NCBI RefSeq assembly: GCF_000298315.2
Contig: NZ_AEYE02000021.1
Span: 1-64,000, forward strand
DNA length: 64,000 bases
Reading direction: 5' to 3'
DNA from: Rhizobium grahamii CCGE 502
Lineage (GTDB): Bacteria > Pseudomonadota > Alphaproteobacteria > Rhizobiales > Rhizobiaceae
Under the pieces are notes generated by a model. The model searched no databases and was not told the origin of the DNA. It saw only the letters and a list, made by a program, of their open reading frames with translations. This document shows, piece after piece, positions 55,474 through 64,000 of this stretch. A program made the position numbers and the translations under genes. Every line of letters starts with the position of its first letter. The stretch's first letter is position 1.

Positions 55474-55956
55474 TTGACACTCATCGAAACCCTAGCCTCC
55501 GTGAAGCCGGGCTCAGCACTTGCCGAAGCCATGGAGAGGCGTGCAGAAATACTACGCCTGAGCGAAGCCGCGCACGATGCGGTGCTCCTGCCCCGTGATC
55601 CCGGCGGTCTGTCCCATGGGCTCAGGGCGGCGCTCGCTGCTCGAATGGCCCGGCAAAACAACAACGAAGCGCTTGCGCGACATTACGACAGTTTGCTCAC
55701 ACGGGCTGGCGAGCCACTGGTCGCTACGCTTGTAGACCCGGACACGACTGTGGAGGACCTCCGCGTCGCGGAAATCGTTCGGCACGTCGACAGGCTGACA
55801 CTCGCGCCGCGAGAGGCGACCCGCGCCCACATCCATGCACTGCGCGACGTCGGCGTAACGGATGCCGACATCGTCCGGCTTTCGGAGCTCGCCGCGTTTG
55901 TGAGCTACCAGGTGCGCGTCATTGCAGGCCTTGCGCTGATTGGGGGAAAACAATGA
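55474..55956 (+). CDS. CMD-domain protein, Avi_7170-like
   Basis: A 160-residue all-helical protein of the carboxymuconolactone decarboxylase/AhpD superfamily, like the Avi_7170 family as I recall it. It lacks a CxxC pair. TTG at 55474 is chosen because AGGAG lies at 55463-55467 and a likely promoter overlaps the alternative ATG at 55429; ATG 55444 is also in frame. Content includes LPRDPGGLSHGLRAALAARM and DADIVRLSELAAFVSYQVRV. It overlaps the next gene by ATGA and probably forms a complex with it. Confidence 0.8.
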   Translation: MTLIETLASVKPGSALAEAMERRAEILRLSEAAHDAVLLPRDPGGLSHGLRAALAARMARQNNNEALARHYDSLLTRAGEPLVATLVDPDTTVEDLRVAEIVRHVDRLTLAPREATRAHIHALRDVGVTDADIVRLSELAAFVSYQVRVIAGLALIGGKQ

Positions 55957-56528
55957 GCCACGTTATTCACAGCTTCACGACAAGAGTGCCGCGGTGGCAG
56001 CCCTATATCGTTCCCGTGAGCCTGGAGACTGCTACGGAAGAACAACTCGCGGCCATGCAGGTCACGCCGTCGAACAAGGGTATTTCGCCATACGTTTTGA
56101 CGTTGGCGCACGATCCCGAGTCCCTCGCCATCCGCTCGCCCCTGTTCAACCTGATCATGTACGGGAAGGACGGCTTGGCGTCGAGCGAGCGCGAACTCGG
56201 CGCAACCGCCGCCTCCGTTGTCAATCGCTGCGTCTACTGTGCAGCCGTTCATGCTTCACGCTTCATCGGCCATACAAAGCGTAGCGACGTCATCGAAGCG
56301 ATCTTTGCCTCTGGAACCGACGTGGAGCTCGACGAGCACCTGCAAGCAATTTTCGACTTCTCCGCGCGATTGTCCACCACCCCGCCGGAAGCGACTGAAG
56401 CTGACGCCCAGGCGCTTTCCAACGTTGGCTTTTCTGAGTTGGAGTCTCTCGACCTCGTCCTGTCGTCCGCCATCTTCGGCTGGGCGAACCGGCTGATGCA
56501 TACCCTCGGCGAACCAATTGAGGGCTGA
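55953..56528 (+). CDS. AhpD-fold peroxidase-related protein, Avi_7169-like
   Basis: A 191-residue AhpD-like protein with the redox motif C93-x2-C96-x3-H100 (RCVYCAAVHASRF). Such proteins act as alkylhydroperoxidases or reduce disulfides. ATG overlaps the stop of the preceding CMD gene. The pair faces the LysR-monooxygenase-transporter operon and probably deals with a peroxide or reactive product of that oxidation. The activity has not been shown for this subfamily, to my knowledge. Confidence 0.85.
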   Translation: MSHVIHSFTTRVPRWQPYIVPVSLETATEEQLAAMQVTPSNKGISPYVLTLAHDPESLAIRSPLFNLIMYGKDGLASSERELGATAASVVNRCVYCAAVHASRFIGHTKRSDVIEAIFASGTDVELDEHLQAIFDFSARLSTTPPEATEADAQALSNVGFSELESLDLVLSSAIFGWANRLMHTLGEPIEG

Positions 56529-56990
56529 AAGGTCGCGACCATCGGTGAATGCGGGGGCGAGTGAGATCTCCAGGATTGGCCCGGCGGACCGACGTTGCTT
56601 AGGGCATGAAAATCGACCTCCCTTCGCTCCGATAGAGCGTGGGATGCCGTCCCTTCTGGGGCCGGTCCACGTGACCTGACTGACGGGCGACCCGAAACCA
56701 AAACAACCCAATCCCTGTAAAGCTCCAGCGTCAGCGCCGATAAAAAGGTGCTTGTGAACGATCGAGGAATTAGCGCAAAACTACCCTGTAGCGACGATAC
56801 CGACGATCCTGCATCTGACGGTTGAGAAATTGGCTCAAAGAGACTAGATTGCTTTCAGAAGGACGGGATTGTTTACAGCTTGCGTCTTCGGACCGGACGG
56901 GCGGCCTTTCCTGCGGCAGCAGACCACGAAAACATTCGATTGCATCATTCAGGCGTTATCTCTTTCCCGGGGCCAAGGAGGAAAGTACGA
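56529..56990. other. Intergenic stretch
   Basis: Overlapping minus-strand frames (56249-56711) are antisense to the AhpD-like gene and have no ribosome site. No other gene seen. Confidence 0.5.
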
Positions 56991-57218
56991 ATGAAGTGCA
57001 TATCTCTTTCGATTATTTGCAACCGGCTTTCCATCGACAACCCTGTTTGCACAGCCGCAAAGCGCGTATTGGGCGACCAAACCACCCCCGCAGCAGTTGC
57101 AGCAGCGACAATGCGCCGGTACTTGAAAACGTTGTCACTTAATCGCTGGGCTTCGCCTGCAATCACCGGAGGGCTGCACGCCAGAACTTCATCCTCAAGC
57201 GCCGAAACCTCTCAGTGA
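56991..57218 (+). CDS. Small hypothetical protein before the AraC gene
   Basis: A 75-residue protein with a strong AGGAGG site eight bases before the ATG. It begins KCISLSIICNRLSIDNPVCT and continues AAATMRRYLKTLSLNRWASP. It ends 22 bases before the AraC-family gene, so it could be a leader cistron. Function unknown. Confidence 0.5.
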   Translation: MKCISLSIICNRLSIDNPVCTAAKRVLGDQTTPAAVAAATMRRYLKTLSLNRWASPAITGGLHARTSSSSAETSQ

Positions 57219-57240
57219 GCGGTCAGCGAGGTTCAGGGTG

Positions 57241-58380
57241 ATGACGAGTGAAAGCCTGACGACAGATGACCCGTTGGACGGGCAGGATATCGACGAGAAC
57301 GTTCTGTTGCTTGATCGCGTAGCCGGGGACGCACTATCGGTCGCTAGTCTCAGGTCGCCTTTGACTTCCTATGATTTTTCGACCGCCGGTCTTGCCCGAG
57401 GCGACCAGTTTGCCATGTGGCACGACAATTTCGCCCCCATGGTGGAGCTCTCTGAAATTGCTCCAAGGACTGCCACCTTTACCGGCCGACAAAAGCTTTG
57501 GGATCTCGGCAGTCTTGTGCTTGCCGAAATCGACACGGACCGCCTCGCTTTCTCAAGCCTGCCCGGACATGTTCGACGTGATCCCGTCGATCATTGGACA
57601 ATGACCGTCCTGCTGAATGGAAAAACTCACACGCAAACGACCAGAGATGCCTTTAGCGGAGGTCCGGGCGAGGTCCAGATTCATTCTCTCGGTCGCTCAT
57701 TTGACGGCGTGGTCGCCGAAAGGAGCAAAGTGCTGATTCTCTTCGTGCCCCGCGATCTTTCTTTTGAAATTGCGGCAACGCTTGGTTCGGCAGAGTTTTC
57801 GACAATAGCGACAGGGATGGGACGGCTGTTTTCTGACTATTTGGTCGACGTTGCTCACCGTTTGCCGATGCTTGCGCAGGCCGATCTCCCAAGCCTTGCC
57901 GGGGCTACCCGGGCGATGATTCTTGCTTGTGTTTCTCCTTCTACTGACCATGCGGACGCGGCTAAAGGCCCTATCGCAAACGTTCTCCGCGAACGAGCCC
58001 GCCGGTTGGTGCACGCCCGGCTGCTTGACCCGAAGCTCAGCAGCGAGCTGGTGCGGAAGGAACTCGGCGTTTCCCGAACGCGGCTCTACAACCTTTTCGA
58101 GCCCCTCGGCGGAGTGATGCATTACATCCAGCACCGTCGCCTACTCAGCGCTTACGCCGCATTGACCGATCCAAGTGATCGGCGTCTCATTTTTCAGATT
58201 GCCGAGGAGCGCGGCTTTAGCGACGGCGCCGAATTTGGGCGGGCGTTCAAGCGGACCTTTGGCTACAGTCCGAGTGAGGTGAGGAATCGCGGCGGCGGTG
58301 GAATGCCTCTCCGCTCTGACCTTGCAGACTGCCCGTCGGTGGAACGATTAGGACTGCTTTTGCGACGGTTGCAGGGATAG
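57241..58380 (+). CDS. AraC-family transcriptional regulator
   Basis: A 379-residue AraC protein. The C-terminal double HTH is clear: LVRKELGVSRTRLYNLFEPL, then IAEERGFSDGAEFGRAFKRT and FGYSPSEVR. The N-terminal half (about 60-230) is a cupin-like sensor (DHWTMTVLLNGKTHTQTTRD). ATG at 57241. No obvious target is adjacent. Confidence 0.9.
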   Translation: MTSESLTTDDPLDGQDIDENVLLLDRVAGDALSVASLRSPLTSYDFSTAGLARGDQFAMWHDNFAPMVELSEIAPRTATFTGRQKLWDLGSLVLAEIDTDRLAFSSLPGHVRRDPVDHWTMTVLLNGKTHTQTTRDAFSGGPGEVQIHSLGRSFDGVVAERSKVLILFVPRDLSFEIAATLGSAEFSTIATGMGRLFSDYLVDVAHRLPMLAQADLPSLAGATRAMILACVSPSTDHADAAKGPIANVLRERARRLVHARLLDPKLSSELVRKELGVSRTRLYNLFEPLGGVMHYIQHRRLLSAYAALTDPSDRRLIFQIAEERGFSDGAEFGRAFKRTFGYSPSEVRNRGGGGMPLRSDLADCPSVERLGLLLRRLQG

Positions 58381-58475
58381 CAGCCTCGGCAGATCCTGTG
58401 GCTGGAAGCGCTCTCTCCTTGTCTAGGGCCAAGAGGCCTTTCCCTGCCGGCTTCTCCAAACCAGGTGCCGAGCAG

Positions 58476-58733
58476 TTAAGCCAAGACTTTTGCCTCCGCC
58501 GCAGCCGCAATAAATGCTTCCCTGGCAATTTCCGGATGTCTGAGATTGTTCACAGCCTCGATACAGCGCCGACGCGCAGCCTCATACTGGGCGCCTTCAT
58601 GTTGTGGCCACCTGTGCTCCAGATAGTCTATCGCCTCATCGGGTCCGTGAATGAACTCCGGTGACCTTTTTCCAATGCGTATTGCCACGGGCGAGGTCCA
58701 TTTTGCCTTTCTGATGTCTATTGCGGCACTCAT
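58476..58733 (-). CDS. DUF982 small protein
   Basis: An 85-residue DUF982 protein: AIDIRKAKWTSPVAIRIGKR, then GPDEAIDYLEHRWPQHEGAQ and YEAARRRCIEAV. ATG at 58733 follows GGAGG at five bases; the longer frame to 58976 is not supported. DUF982 proteins are typical of Rhizobiaceae and often plasmid-borne; function unknown. Confidence 0.85.
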   Translation of the reverse strand: MSAAIDIRKAKWTSPVAIRIGKRSPEFIHGPDEAIDYLEHRWPQHEGAQYEAARRRCIEAVNNLRHPEIAREAFIAAAAEAKVLA

Positions 58734-59081
58734 GAGATCCTCCGAGTTTGACCTCCAAACTTCACCCAACCGTCTCGAGCAGGAGATGTTTCCGATTAAC
58801 TTTGGTCGATGCTTTCCCGACTTTCGCGCAATGGCAAAAACCGCGTACATTTCGCTCATTTTGGTTTTTAATCGAGAGGGAACCTTCCTCTCCTTCCCGT
58901 TCCTCCGCAGCGCTCCGTTAGATACGCACAGGCTCATTGCGAACTGGTCTTCCACCCAGTGTAGGTCGTCCACCACCGCAGCGTAAATTTTTCATCCATA
59001 TTAGGCTCTGACTTTCTGAGGATCGTTGCAACCAACCTCTGCGCGGCGCGTTCCTTCCGTGCGAAATCTGAGGATCCATCA

Positions 59082-59513
59082 ATGAAAATCATCCTGTCTG
59101 TTGCGGCCGTAACCATGGCTTTGTCAGCTGGGGCGACCTTTGCCCAGCAGCAAAGCGACGCGCCGTCTCCTGCACCGAGCACTACCACCGGGGCGCCCGG
59201 ATCCACTCCACCAGCTCAGCAAACAGTGACACCCTCGGATGAGGGCCGCACGCGCGCTGATTGGCGTAGGGAACGGGGTGATCGTCCGTTGGCGCACCCA
59301 AGGGCCGCGCGTTTTTACGTCCAGGATGGAGATGTCAAGATCAGCATCAAGTGTGCTGATGACGAACCGACAAAGGTTTGCGCCGACCTCATGTTGCAAG
59401 TGCTGGACAGATTAGCGGGGTCGTCATCGTCCGGACGTGATCGTGATCGTGACCACCGCCGGGAAAGTGACCGCGCCAGTGACCGCGATAGTGACAACGA
59501 TAGTGATGATTAA
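59082..59513 (+). CDS. Secreted protein with charged RD/SD-repeat tail
   Basis: A 143-residue protein with signal peptide (KIILSVAAVTMALSAGATFA, then QQQ), a proline/threonine linker and a small core with two cysteines (IKCADDEPTKVCADLML). The tail (about 115-143) is a low-complexity run of arginine, aspartate and serine (GRDRDRDHRR, ASDRDSDNDSDD). It may bind cations or nucleic acid. The family is unrecognised. Confidence 0.65.
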   Translation: MKIILSVAAVTMALSAGATFAQQQSDAPSPAPSTTTGAPGSTPPAQQTVTPSDEGRTRADWRRERGDRPLAHPRAARFYVQDGDVKISIKCADDEPTKVCADLMLQVLDRLAGSSSSGRDRDRDHRRESDRASDRDSDNDSDD

Positions 59514-59585
59514 CGGCAAGGCATGTTACAGATCCGAGTCAAAGACCCTCAGCCAGCGTAAATGCGCAAAAGCCGAGCGCAAAAA

Positions 59586-59610
59586 CCCGCCAGCGTTTCG
59601 CGCTGGCGGG
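59586..59610 (-). terminator. Strong intrinsic terminator between convergent genes
   Basis: CCCGCCAGCG (59586-59595) pairs perfectly over ten bases with CGCTGGCGGG (59601-59610) around TTTCG. The A-run at 59581-59585 becomes the U-run on the minus strand, so it mainly ends the gene at 59662. It may also stop plus-strand transcripts. Confidence 0.85.
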
Positions 59611-59661
59611 CTTAAATCTGCTCACGTGGTCGCCTTGGTTGGCTGCCCGTAGCATTGCCAA

Positions 59662-59994
59662 CTAGAAATTAAAATACACGCTCGCACCTGATCTTTGATG
59701 ATGGGGGTAATAGTCGCGATAGCCGTACCGGGGATAGCCATAGGATCGGGGATAGCCGTAATACCGCGGACGGTAGCACGAGCCGTAATAACGGCAGTCG
59801 CGATAAGCGTAGCGCCGGTTCTTCCAGTGGCCATACGCATGTCCATTGGCATGGCCCTTGTATTTGACATGTTCGACGTCGACGGTTTGCAACGGTTCCG
59901 CATTCGGCACGACGATCGGCGTGGCGTTCAGCGGCATTGCGAAAGACGCAGCCAGAACCGTGGCTGCAAGTGCGGAAAAAAGCCTCTTCATCAT
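59662..59994 (-). CDS. Small secreted tyrosine/glycine/arginine-rich protein
   Basis: A 110-residue protein. Signal peptide: KRLFSALAATVLAASFAMPL, then NA. The mature part becomes rich in Tyr, Arg, Gly and Pro with short repeats such as YYGYPRSYGYPRYGY. It has paired cysteines (DCRYYGSC). ATG at 59994 follows AAAGGA. Such proteins are envelope-associated; function unknown. Confidence 0.65.
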   Translation of the reverse strand: MMKRLFSALAATVLAASFAMPLNATPIVVPNAEPLQTVDVEHVKYKGHANGHAYGHWKNRRYAYRDCRYYGSCYRPRYYGYPRSYGYPRYGYRDYYPHHQRSGASVYFNF

Positions 59995-60179
59995 CTGCGC
60001 ATCCTTTTCAGACTCCCAGTCTGGGTTAATGAGCATTAACCTCCGATGAACGGCCGCTTCTGAAAAAACGGGCCGGAGCGGTGCTTGTGTAGAAGGAACT
60101 GGTGACGCAACGGTCACGGGTGTAAATCGCGTTACGTCATGTCGGCCGGCGCATTGTCGCGCTTCGGACTACGGCGATT

Positions 60180-60840
60180 ATCAGACCAAGGACTCTTAAT
60201 CGTCGCCCCGGCAAACGTCCTATGCCAAAGCCAGTTCATTGCACCTGGCTCCTGGTTGATGTGCCGCGATTTCTTCACGCGACACTCCGATCGTCAGTCC
60301 CTCGTCCTTGCGGCCGCTCAGGCGGTAGCGGGTGATGAGGAACTGGGCAATCGCGCCCCACCGATCAAACTGGCGACGACCAACCCAAGTGTCGCGTTGG
60401 CAATGCCGACCTCCAGGGCGTTCGTAAGCCCGAAACGGTTTGTGATGATGGGGGCCCAGACGATTGTGGTCCCTTGACCGCCGATGAGAGATGTTGATCC
60501 TGCCATCACGATCATTTTTCCGCTGATCCAGAATGCGACTGCCATCGCGTCGGGTTACTTGCTCGGCCTTCCGCCAGGAATGTCATTGTTGCTGAATCCC
60601 ACTCCCGTTAAGAAATAAAGGAGCGGCATGTCGCGTGCAGCGGGGGTGAAATTTATCTCCACGGCGAAAAACTCGTAGGCAATAAGTGTTGCCGTCGCAG
60701 CCAGGAGCCCACCCGTGACTGCCTCTGGAATGCTCCAGTGGGCAAGGGGACGGGGATCATACGGTTTAGATTGGCACAAGCAAAAAAACAAGAATCGCAA
60801 TTGGGAAGGACAATAGTCCCGGAACACCTATCACCGACAT
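60180..60840 (-). pseudogene. gltS: Decayed sodium/glutamate symporter (GltS)
   Basis: Pieces of GltS occur in several minus-strand frames. The start is at 60840 (SVIGVPGLLSFPIAILVFLL); then HWSIPEAVTGGLLAATATLI and NFTPAARDMPLLYFLTGVGF (60580-60740); then SLIGGQGTTIVWAPIITNRF and GLTNALEVGIANATLGLVVA (60345-60490); then AIAQFLITRYRLSG in a third frame. At least three frameshifts and an internal deletion of the mid-membrane region separate them. Not functional. Confidence 0.85.
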
Positions 60841-61159
60841 GTGTCGCCCCTACTGATAGCGCGGCCCCCGCCGCGTAAGTGGTTGTAAGAATCACTTTGG
60901 CACGCGCTTTTAAGTTCGACCAGCGCAAACAACAAATGTCGACGCGTGCCACGGTCAGAGTCTCGAGGCAACGACAATGGGTTTGATCGGATTGAGACAA
61001 CGCCTCAGCGATCCCGGTTCTTTCGGCAAGATCCGCTTCGATTTTTGATCGTACCGGATCGCGGCGGCAGTCTTCGTATTTGCTTTACTGGCAGGGGCGC
61101 AGCGGTAAATCCGCCGCGCCAAGTCAGTCATTACGACAAGTAATGTGAAGCTTCACCTG
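60841..61159. other. Intergenic stretch
   Basis: No gene recognised between the gltS remnant and the next membrane protein gene. Confidence 0.4.
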
Positions 61160-61567
61160 CTACAGGCGATCGCGGAGCCTTTCGAACAAATCCCGAATGT
61201 CGTCGAGCGTGCGGTCATAGCGTGATTTTTGGGGAACCGGTCTCGCCCCAACGACAAACGCCACCGCGGCGGCTACGGTCGCAACAGCAACAAGACTGGA
61301 AACCGGATAGAGCTTCACTGTTGCTTCTGTCTGCCTGGCAGCTTGGCGTGCGCCTCCCTTCACAGCCTGCACGGCATCGGATACCTGCTGGCGGAGTCCT
61401 TCCAATTGCTTGCGCAAGGCGCCAATTTCCTCATAAGCGTCAAAGTCTGCACTTGGTGGAATGCCGACCGACGACGTGTTGGTATCGATGATCCCGATTG
61501 GCACTGGTTCGCCAATCTTGGCGCTGTCCTGCCCGAGCGTTGTAGTGTCGGTTTTGCGGGGTGGCAT
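61160..61567 (-). CDS. Membrane-anchored helical protein
   Basis: A 135-residue protein. A disordered N-terminus leads to a coiled coil (EIGALRKQLEGLRQQVSDAV, about 43-75), one transmembrane helix (VSSLVAVATVAAAVAFVVGA, about 90-110) and a charged tail. The layout recalls ribosome-associated ElaB/YqjD/DUF883 proteins. ATG at 61567 follows GGAGAAG. Function unknown. Confidence 0.65.
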   Translation of the reverse strand: MPPRKTDTTTLGQDSAKIGEPVPIGIIDTNTSSVGIPPSADFDAYEEIGALRKQLEGLRQQVSDAVQAVKGGARQAARQTEATVKLYPVSSLVAVATVAAAVAFVVGARPVPQKSRYDRTLDDIRDLFERLRDRL

Positions 61568-62002
61568 GTGCTTCTCCGTTGTGAAATTCATTACTATCAA
61601 CTGGAGCAGTTCTCGATCGAGGCAAGCCGCAACGGAGCGGCTCCTAGGCAAAACGAAGATCTCGACTTGGACACCCTTTTAAAAAAGACTTTTCTCTCAA
61701 TGGTAGAAAATGAATTCGGATCGAGAATGCGGCTGCCCTAGGGCTGGTGGTTGACAGCGGCGTCGGCTTTAACCGGCAGGGCAAATCAATTTTCCTGGTG
61801 CCAGCAAGGTCTAATTATCCGCTTGCCTATGTTGCTTGCGCGGTGGCAGTTGCCGCTTAGCAGCGCACACGAGCACAAACCTGATTACCTTCAGGGCGCC
61901 CGAGATTGACATATGGATCTCGATTTGCATTAGTTCGATCTAAATAACGACATCTTGGGTTCCATCACCTCGCATGGCGGGGTCCTAAGCATCGAGGGAG
62001 TC
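61568..62002. other. Intergenic stretch
   Basis: The plus-strand frame 61229-61741 is antisense to the preceding gene for most of its length. No gene is supported. Confidence 0.4.
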
Positions 62003-62203
62003 ATGGGCATTTTTGACAATGTCATTTCCGGCCTGTCTGCGCTGGAGGCAAGCATTGCTGCGATCAATGCAAAGCCGCTTGAGGCGAAATCGGAACCGGT
62101 AACGCATACATTTGCGAGGTTAGTTCCACTGAAAACCAAGAGCGTCGCACGACGCGGTGTAAAGAAGGCAAAGTTGACCTCCAAAACGCTTGCCGCCAAC
62201 TAG
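62003..62203 (+). CDS. Small basic-tailed hypothetical protein
   Basis: A 66-residue protein, MGIFDNVISGLSALEASIAA then a lysine/arginine-rich tail (TKSVARRGVKKAKLTSKTL). GAGGGA precedes the ATG. Function unknown. Confidence 0.5.
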   Translation: MGIFDNVISGLSALEASIAAINAKPLEAKSEPVTHTFARLVPLKTKSVARRGVKKAKLTSKTLAAN

Positions 62204-62270
62204 CCCTTAAGCAATCACGGTCGCCGGCAGGGGACATGCGGCCGGCCGCATCAGACGAGTTCCACATTTT

Positions 62271-63488
62271 CTATCTTGCAAGGGTGCCTGGCCCATGCCG
62301 CGGTTCCCGATCACTTGCCAACAACATTGAGATGCCCGCTGCGATCGCGGCAATTAGGGCTGCGGCGAGATAAATCCCGCCAAAACTCTGGGTAGAGGTC
62401 TTTATAAGGCCCCCGAGGAAGTTTCCCGTGGTGCCGCCGATTCCTTGGAGCACTGTACAGATGCCCATGACCGTTACAGCGACGTGTGGTCCGGCGCGGT
62501 ACGCGACATAAGAAGGAAGCAAACCATAGATCGGATAAAAGCCGAGGGAGAAAGACGCCACGGCAATGATGGAAAGTTCTACCGAGGTGTCGATGTGCAT
62601 GAGAACACCCCCCGCAACAAAGCAAGTGTAACACACGACCATGGCTGACCGCGATCCGAACCGTGACGCTACCGTGCCCAAAACAAATCCAGCTCCTATA
62701 CCGACTGCTCCGATCGTTGCCCAGAGCACTGAAACGGCACCAACGGTATAACCTCGCTCCTCGCGAAGGAGCGGCGACAGATAGGTCAGATATGGGAAAG
62801 GCATGACACCGTTGAGAAAGCCAAGGACGAAGATGAGGAAAACCCAAGGTGTGATCGAGCGCAGTTTCGATGGCCAGCCTGCGAAGCCGTCGGTATTCCG
62901 GCTTGGAGGGTCCCCTGACAGACCGGCGCGTTCGAAAAGGATACAGGTGGCGACGGCAAGCGCGATGGAAATCGCTCCGGTTGTGTACCAAGCAATCTGC
63001 CAATGGCCGCTCCCAGCGAAGGCTGCAACAAGGGCACTGTTTATGACTACGCCATAGGAGGGCGCACTGGATATCAGGCTCATTACGAAGCCACGGCGAT
63101 CGGGCTTGACGACCCGGGAGGCGATATCGATCATCGGTACGAACGTCGATGCACCTGTCGAGCCGGCCATCATAAGCAGAGCCGCGAGCACGTAAACATT
63201 ACTGGCGACTGGAATGCTCAACAGGCATAGCCCACACAGCGTTACCGAACCTACCACCGTTCGCGCCGCGCCGATGCGATGGACGAGCCAAGTGCTGATC
63301 AATGCTGACGCTACCGATGAAAGCTGGACAAGTCCGGTCACCGTGCCGACAAATGCGTAGTCAAATGCCAGATCCCTTCTCATGTCGGGGATGATCTGCG
63401 GAAACAGGCTCAGGCCGAAACCGTAGCATGTGGCAACGCAAGCGATCATGACGGTAACCAGGAGGCCCTGAAGATGATTGCTCGCCAT
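62271..63488 (-). CDS. Major facilitator superfamily transporter
   Basis: A 405-residue protein with about twelve membrane helices and the MFS loop pattern (STWLVHRIGAARTV after helix 2; ASRVVKPDRRGFVMSLISSA; ASRFGSRSAMVVCYT). It begins GLLVTVMIACVATCYGFGLS. It resembles sugar-phosphate/organic-acid group transporters. Substrate unknown. It is divergent from a partial AMP-ligase gene. Confidence 0.9.
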   Translation of the reverse strand: MASNHLQGLLVTVMIACVATCYGFGLSLFPQIIPDMRRDLAFDYAFVGTVTGLVQLSSVASALISTWLVHRIGAARTVVGSVTLCGLCLLSIPVASNVYVLAALLMMAGSTGASTFVPMIDIASRVVKPDRRGFVMSLISSAPSYGVVINSALVAAFAGSGHWQIAWYTTGAISIALAVATCILFERAGLSGDPPSRNTDGFAGWPSKLRSITPWVFLIFVLGFLNGVMPFPYLTYLSPLLREERGYTVGAVSVLWATIGAVGIGAGFVLGTVASRFGSRSAMVVCYTCFVAGGVLMHIDTSVELSIIAVASFSLGFYPIYGLLPSYVAYRAGPHVAVTVMGICTVLQGIGGTTGNFLGGLIKTSTQSFGGIYLAAALIAAIAAGISMLLASDREPRHGPGTLAR

Positions 63489-63746
63489 GACCGGGCCCTG
63501 CTTGAACGAAAACTGATCGTACCCGGGAAAACTGGCGTGTGGAAGTTAGACAGTGGCGCATTAGATTTGTCGAATAGGAGCGGCTCATGATAGCCAGTTG
63601 TTGTCAGGGCATCATCTACCAAGGGTCGTCCGCGTTGATGTCGGCACGCTGCCCGCAGTCGAGCTCATCAAAATCGAAATGGTCATAGCTTTTTTCTTCC
63701 GAGGCGCTTCTTTCGATCCGCCGGCAACAAATCGGGACTTTTGGCG

Positions 63747-64000
63747 ATGTCAGGAATGCAGAGACTGACAACATTGGATCCTCATTTACTCTTGCGGCAC
63801 GCAAATGAAGTGGAAGACCGTCTTGGCTGGCCAAGGCAAGAGCTATTGGCCTATCAGGAGCGTAAGCTGGCATCGGCGCTCCAGCATGCCGTCGGTTCCT
63901 CTCCTTATTATCGCGACACGATCGCCGCGCTCGTAGCGTCTGGCGCTGCACTCGAAGAATTACCCATTCTTACCAAACATGCGCTGATGCAAAACTTTGA
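63747..64000 (+). CDS. PaaK/CapK-like AMP-forming ligase, N-terminus only
   Basis: The frame from ATG 63747 (or 63756) runs off the window. It reads RHANEVEDRLGWPRQELLAY, QHAVGSSPYYRDTIAALVAS and ELPILTKHALMQNF. This is the typical N-terminus of phenylacetate-CoA-ligase-like/CapK adenylating enzymes. The ATP-binding core is beyond the edge, so substrate and completeness are unknown. Confidence 0.75.
   Translation, partial: MSGMQRLTTLDPHLLLRHANEVEDRLGWPRQELLAYQERKLASALQHAVGSSPYYRDTIAALVASGAALEELPILTKHALMQNF

Noticed and set aside
56249-56711. Two 150-codon minus-strand frames
   Set aside because: They are antisense to the AhpD-like gene and overlap each other.
1-64000. CRISPR arrays, tRNA/rRNA genes, insertion sequences, replication origins
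   Set aside because: No regularly spaced repeats, cloverleaf candidates, transposase frames or repABC-like genes were noticed on reading; a tRNAscan or ISfinder search would be decisive.

Overview
The window looks like an accessory or plasmid-type stretch of a Rhizobiaceae genome (Rhizobium/Sinorhizobium/Agrobacterium group). This rests on gene content: a stachydrine (proline betaine) locus, tandem Ku genes, fructosamine (frl) genes, Avi_7169/Avi_7170-type CMD proteins and many solute-binding-protein ABC transporters. No rRNA, tRNA, CRISPR array, insertion sequence or replication origin was seen.

Region 1 (1-10560) is a betaine locus. On the minus strand stcD (N-methylproline demethylase) is followed by etfB, cut by the window edge. 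Divergently there is a TetR regulator, a ProC-like reductase, a glycine/proline-betaine ABC transporter, a second FMN/4Fe-4S oxidoreductase and a pyrroline-2-carboxylate-reductase-like enzyme. Two matching palindromes lie in the divergent promoter. Region 2 (10561-12096) holds a candidate structured RNA, a cupin gene and a terminator. Region 3 (12097-18477) is a four-gene overlapping signalling operon: hybrid kinase, CheR, CheB, hybrid kinase. It is followed by a Nudix gene, a frameshifted second Nudix gene, a candidate small RNA with an anti-Shine-Dalgarno loop, and two Ku genes.

Region 4 (22546-27618, minus) is a biotin-dependent carboxylase operon: PxpA, a PxpB-PxpC fusion, a biotin carboxylase/biotin carrier fusion and a DUF1989 protein. 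Region 5 (29221-36513) is a nucleobase operon: BMP-type binding protein, amidase, ATPase, two permeases and cytosine deaminase, behind a visible promoter. Region 6 (36514-41050) is gene-poor and holds several small proteins.

Region 7 (41051-48286) is an Amadori-compound locus: polar amino-acid type ABC transporter, FAD oxidase, FrlD kinase, FrlB deglycase and a GntR regulator. Three near-identical 18-bp sites and one shorter palindrome tie these genes into one regulon. Region 8 (49779-56528) is a LysR-controlled operon of FAD monooxygenase and polar-substrate ABC transporter. It is divergent from two AhpD/CMD-fold genes and is probably an uncharacterised oxidative catabolic module. The remainder (56529-64000) has an AraC regulator, small secreted or membrane proteins, a decayed gltS, an MFS transporter and the start of an AMP-forming ligase gene.

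Functions come from reading the sequence and recalling family features; no database search was run.
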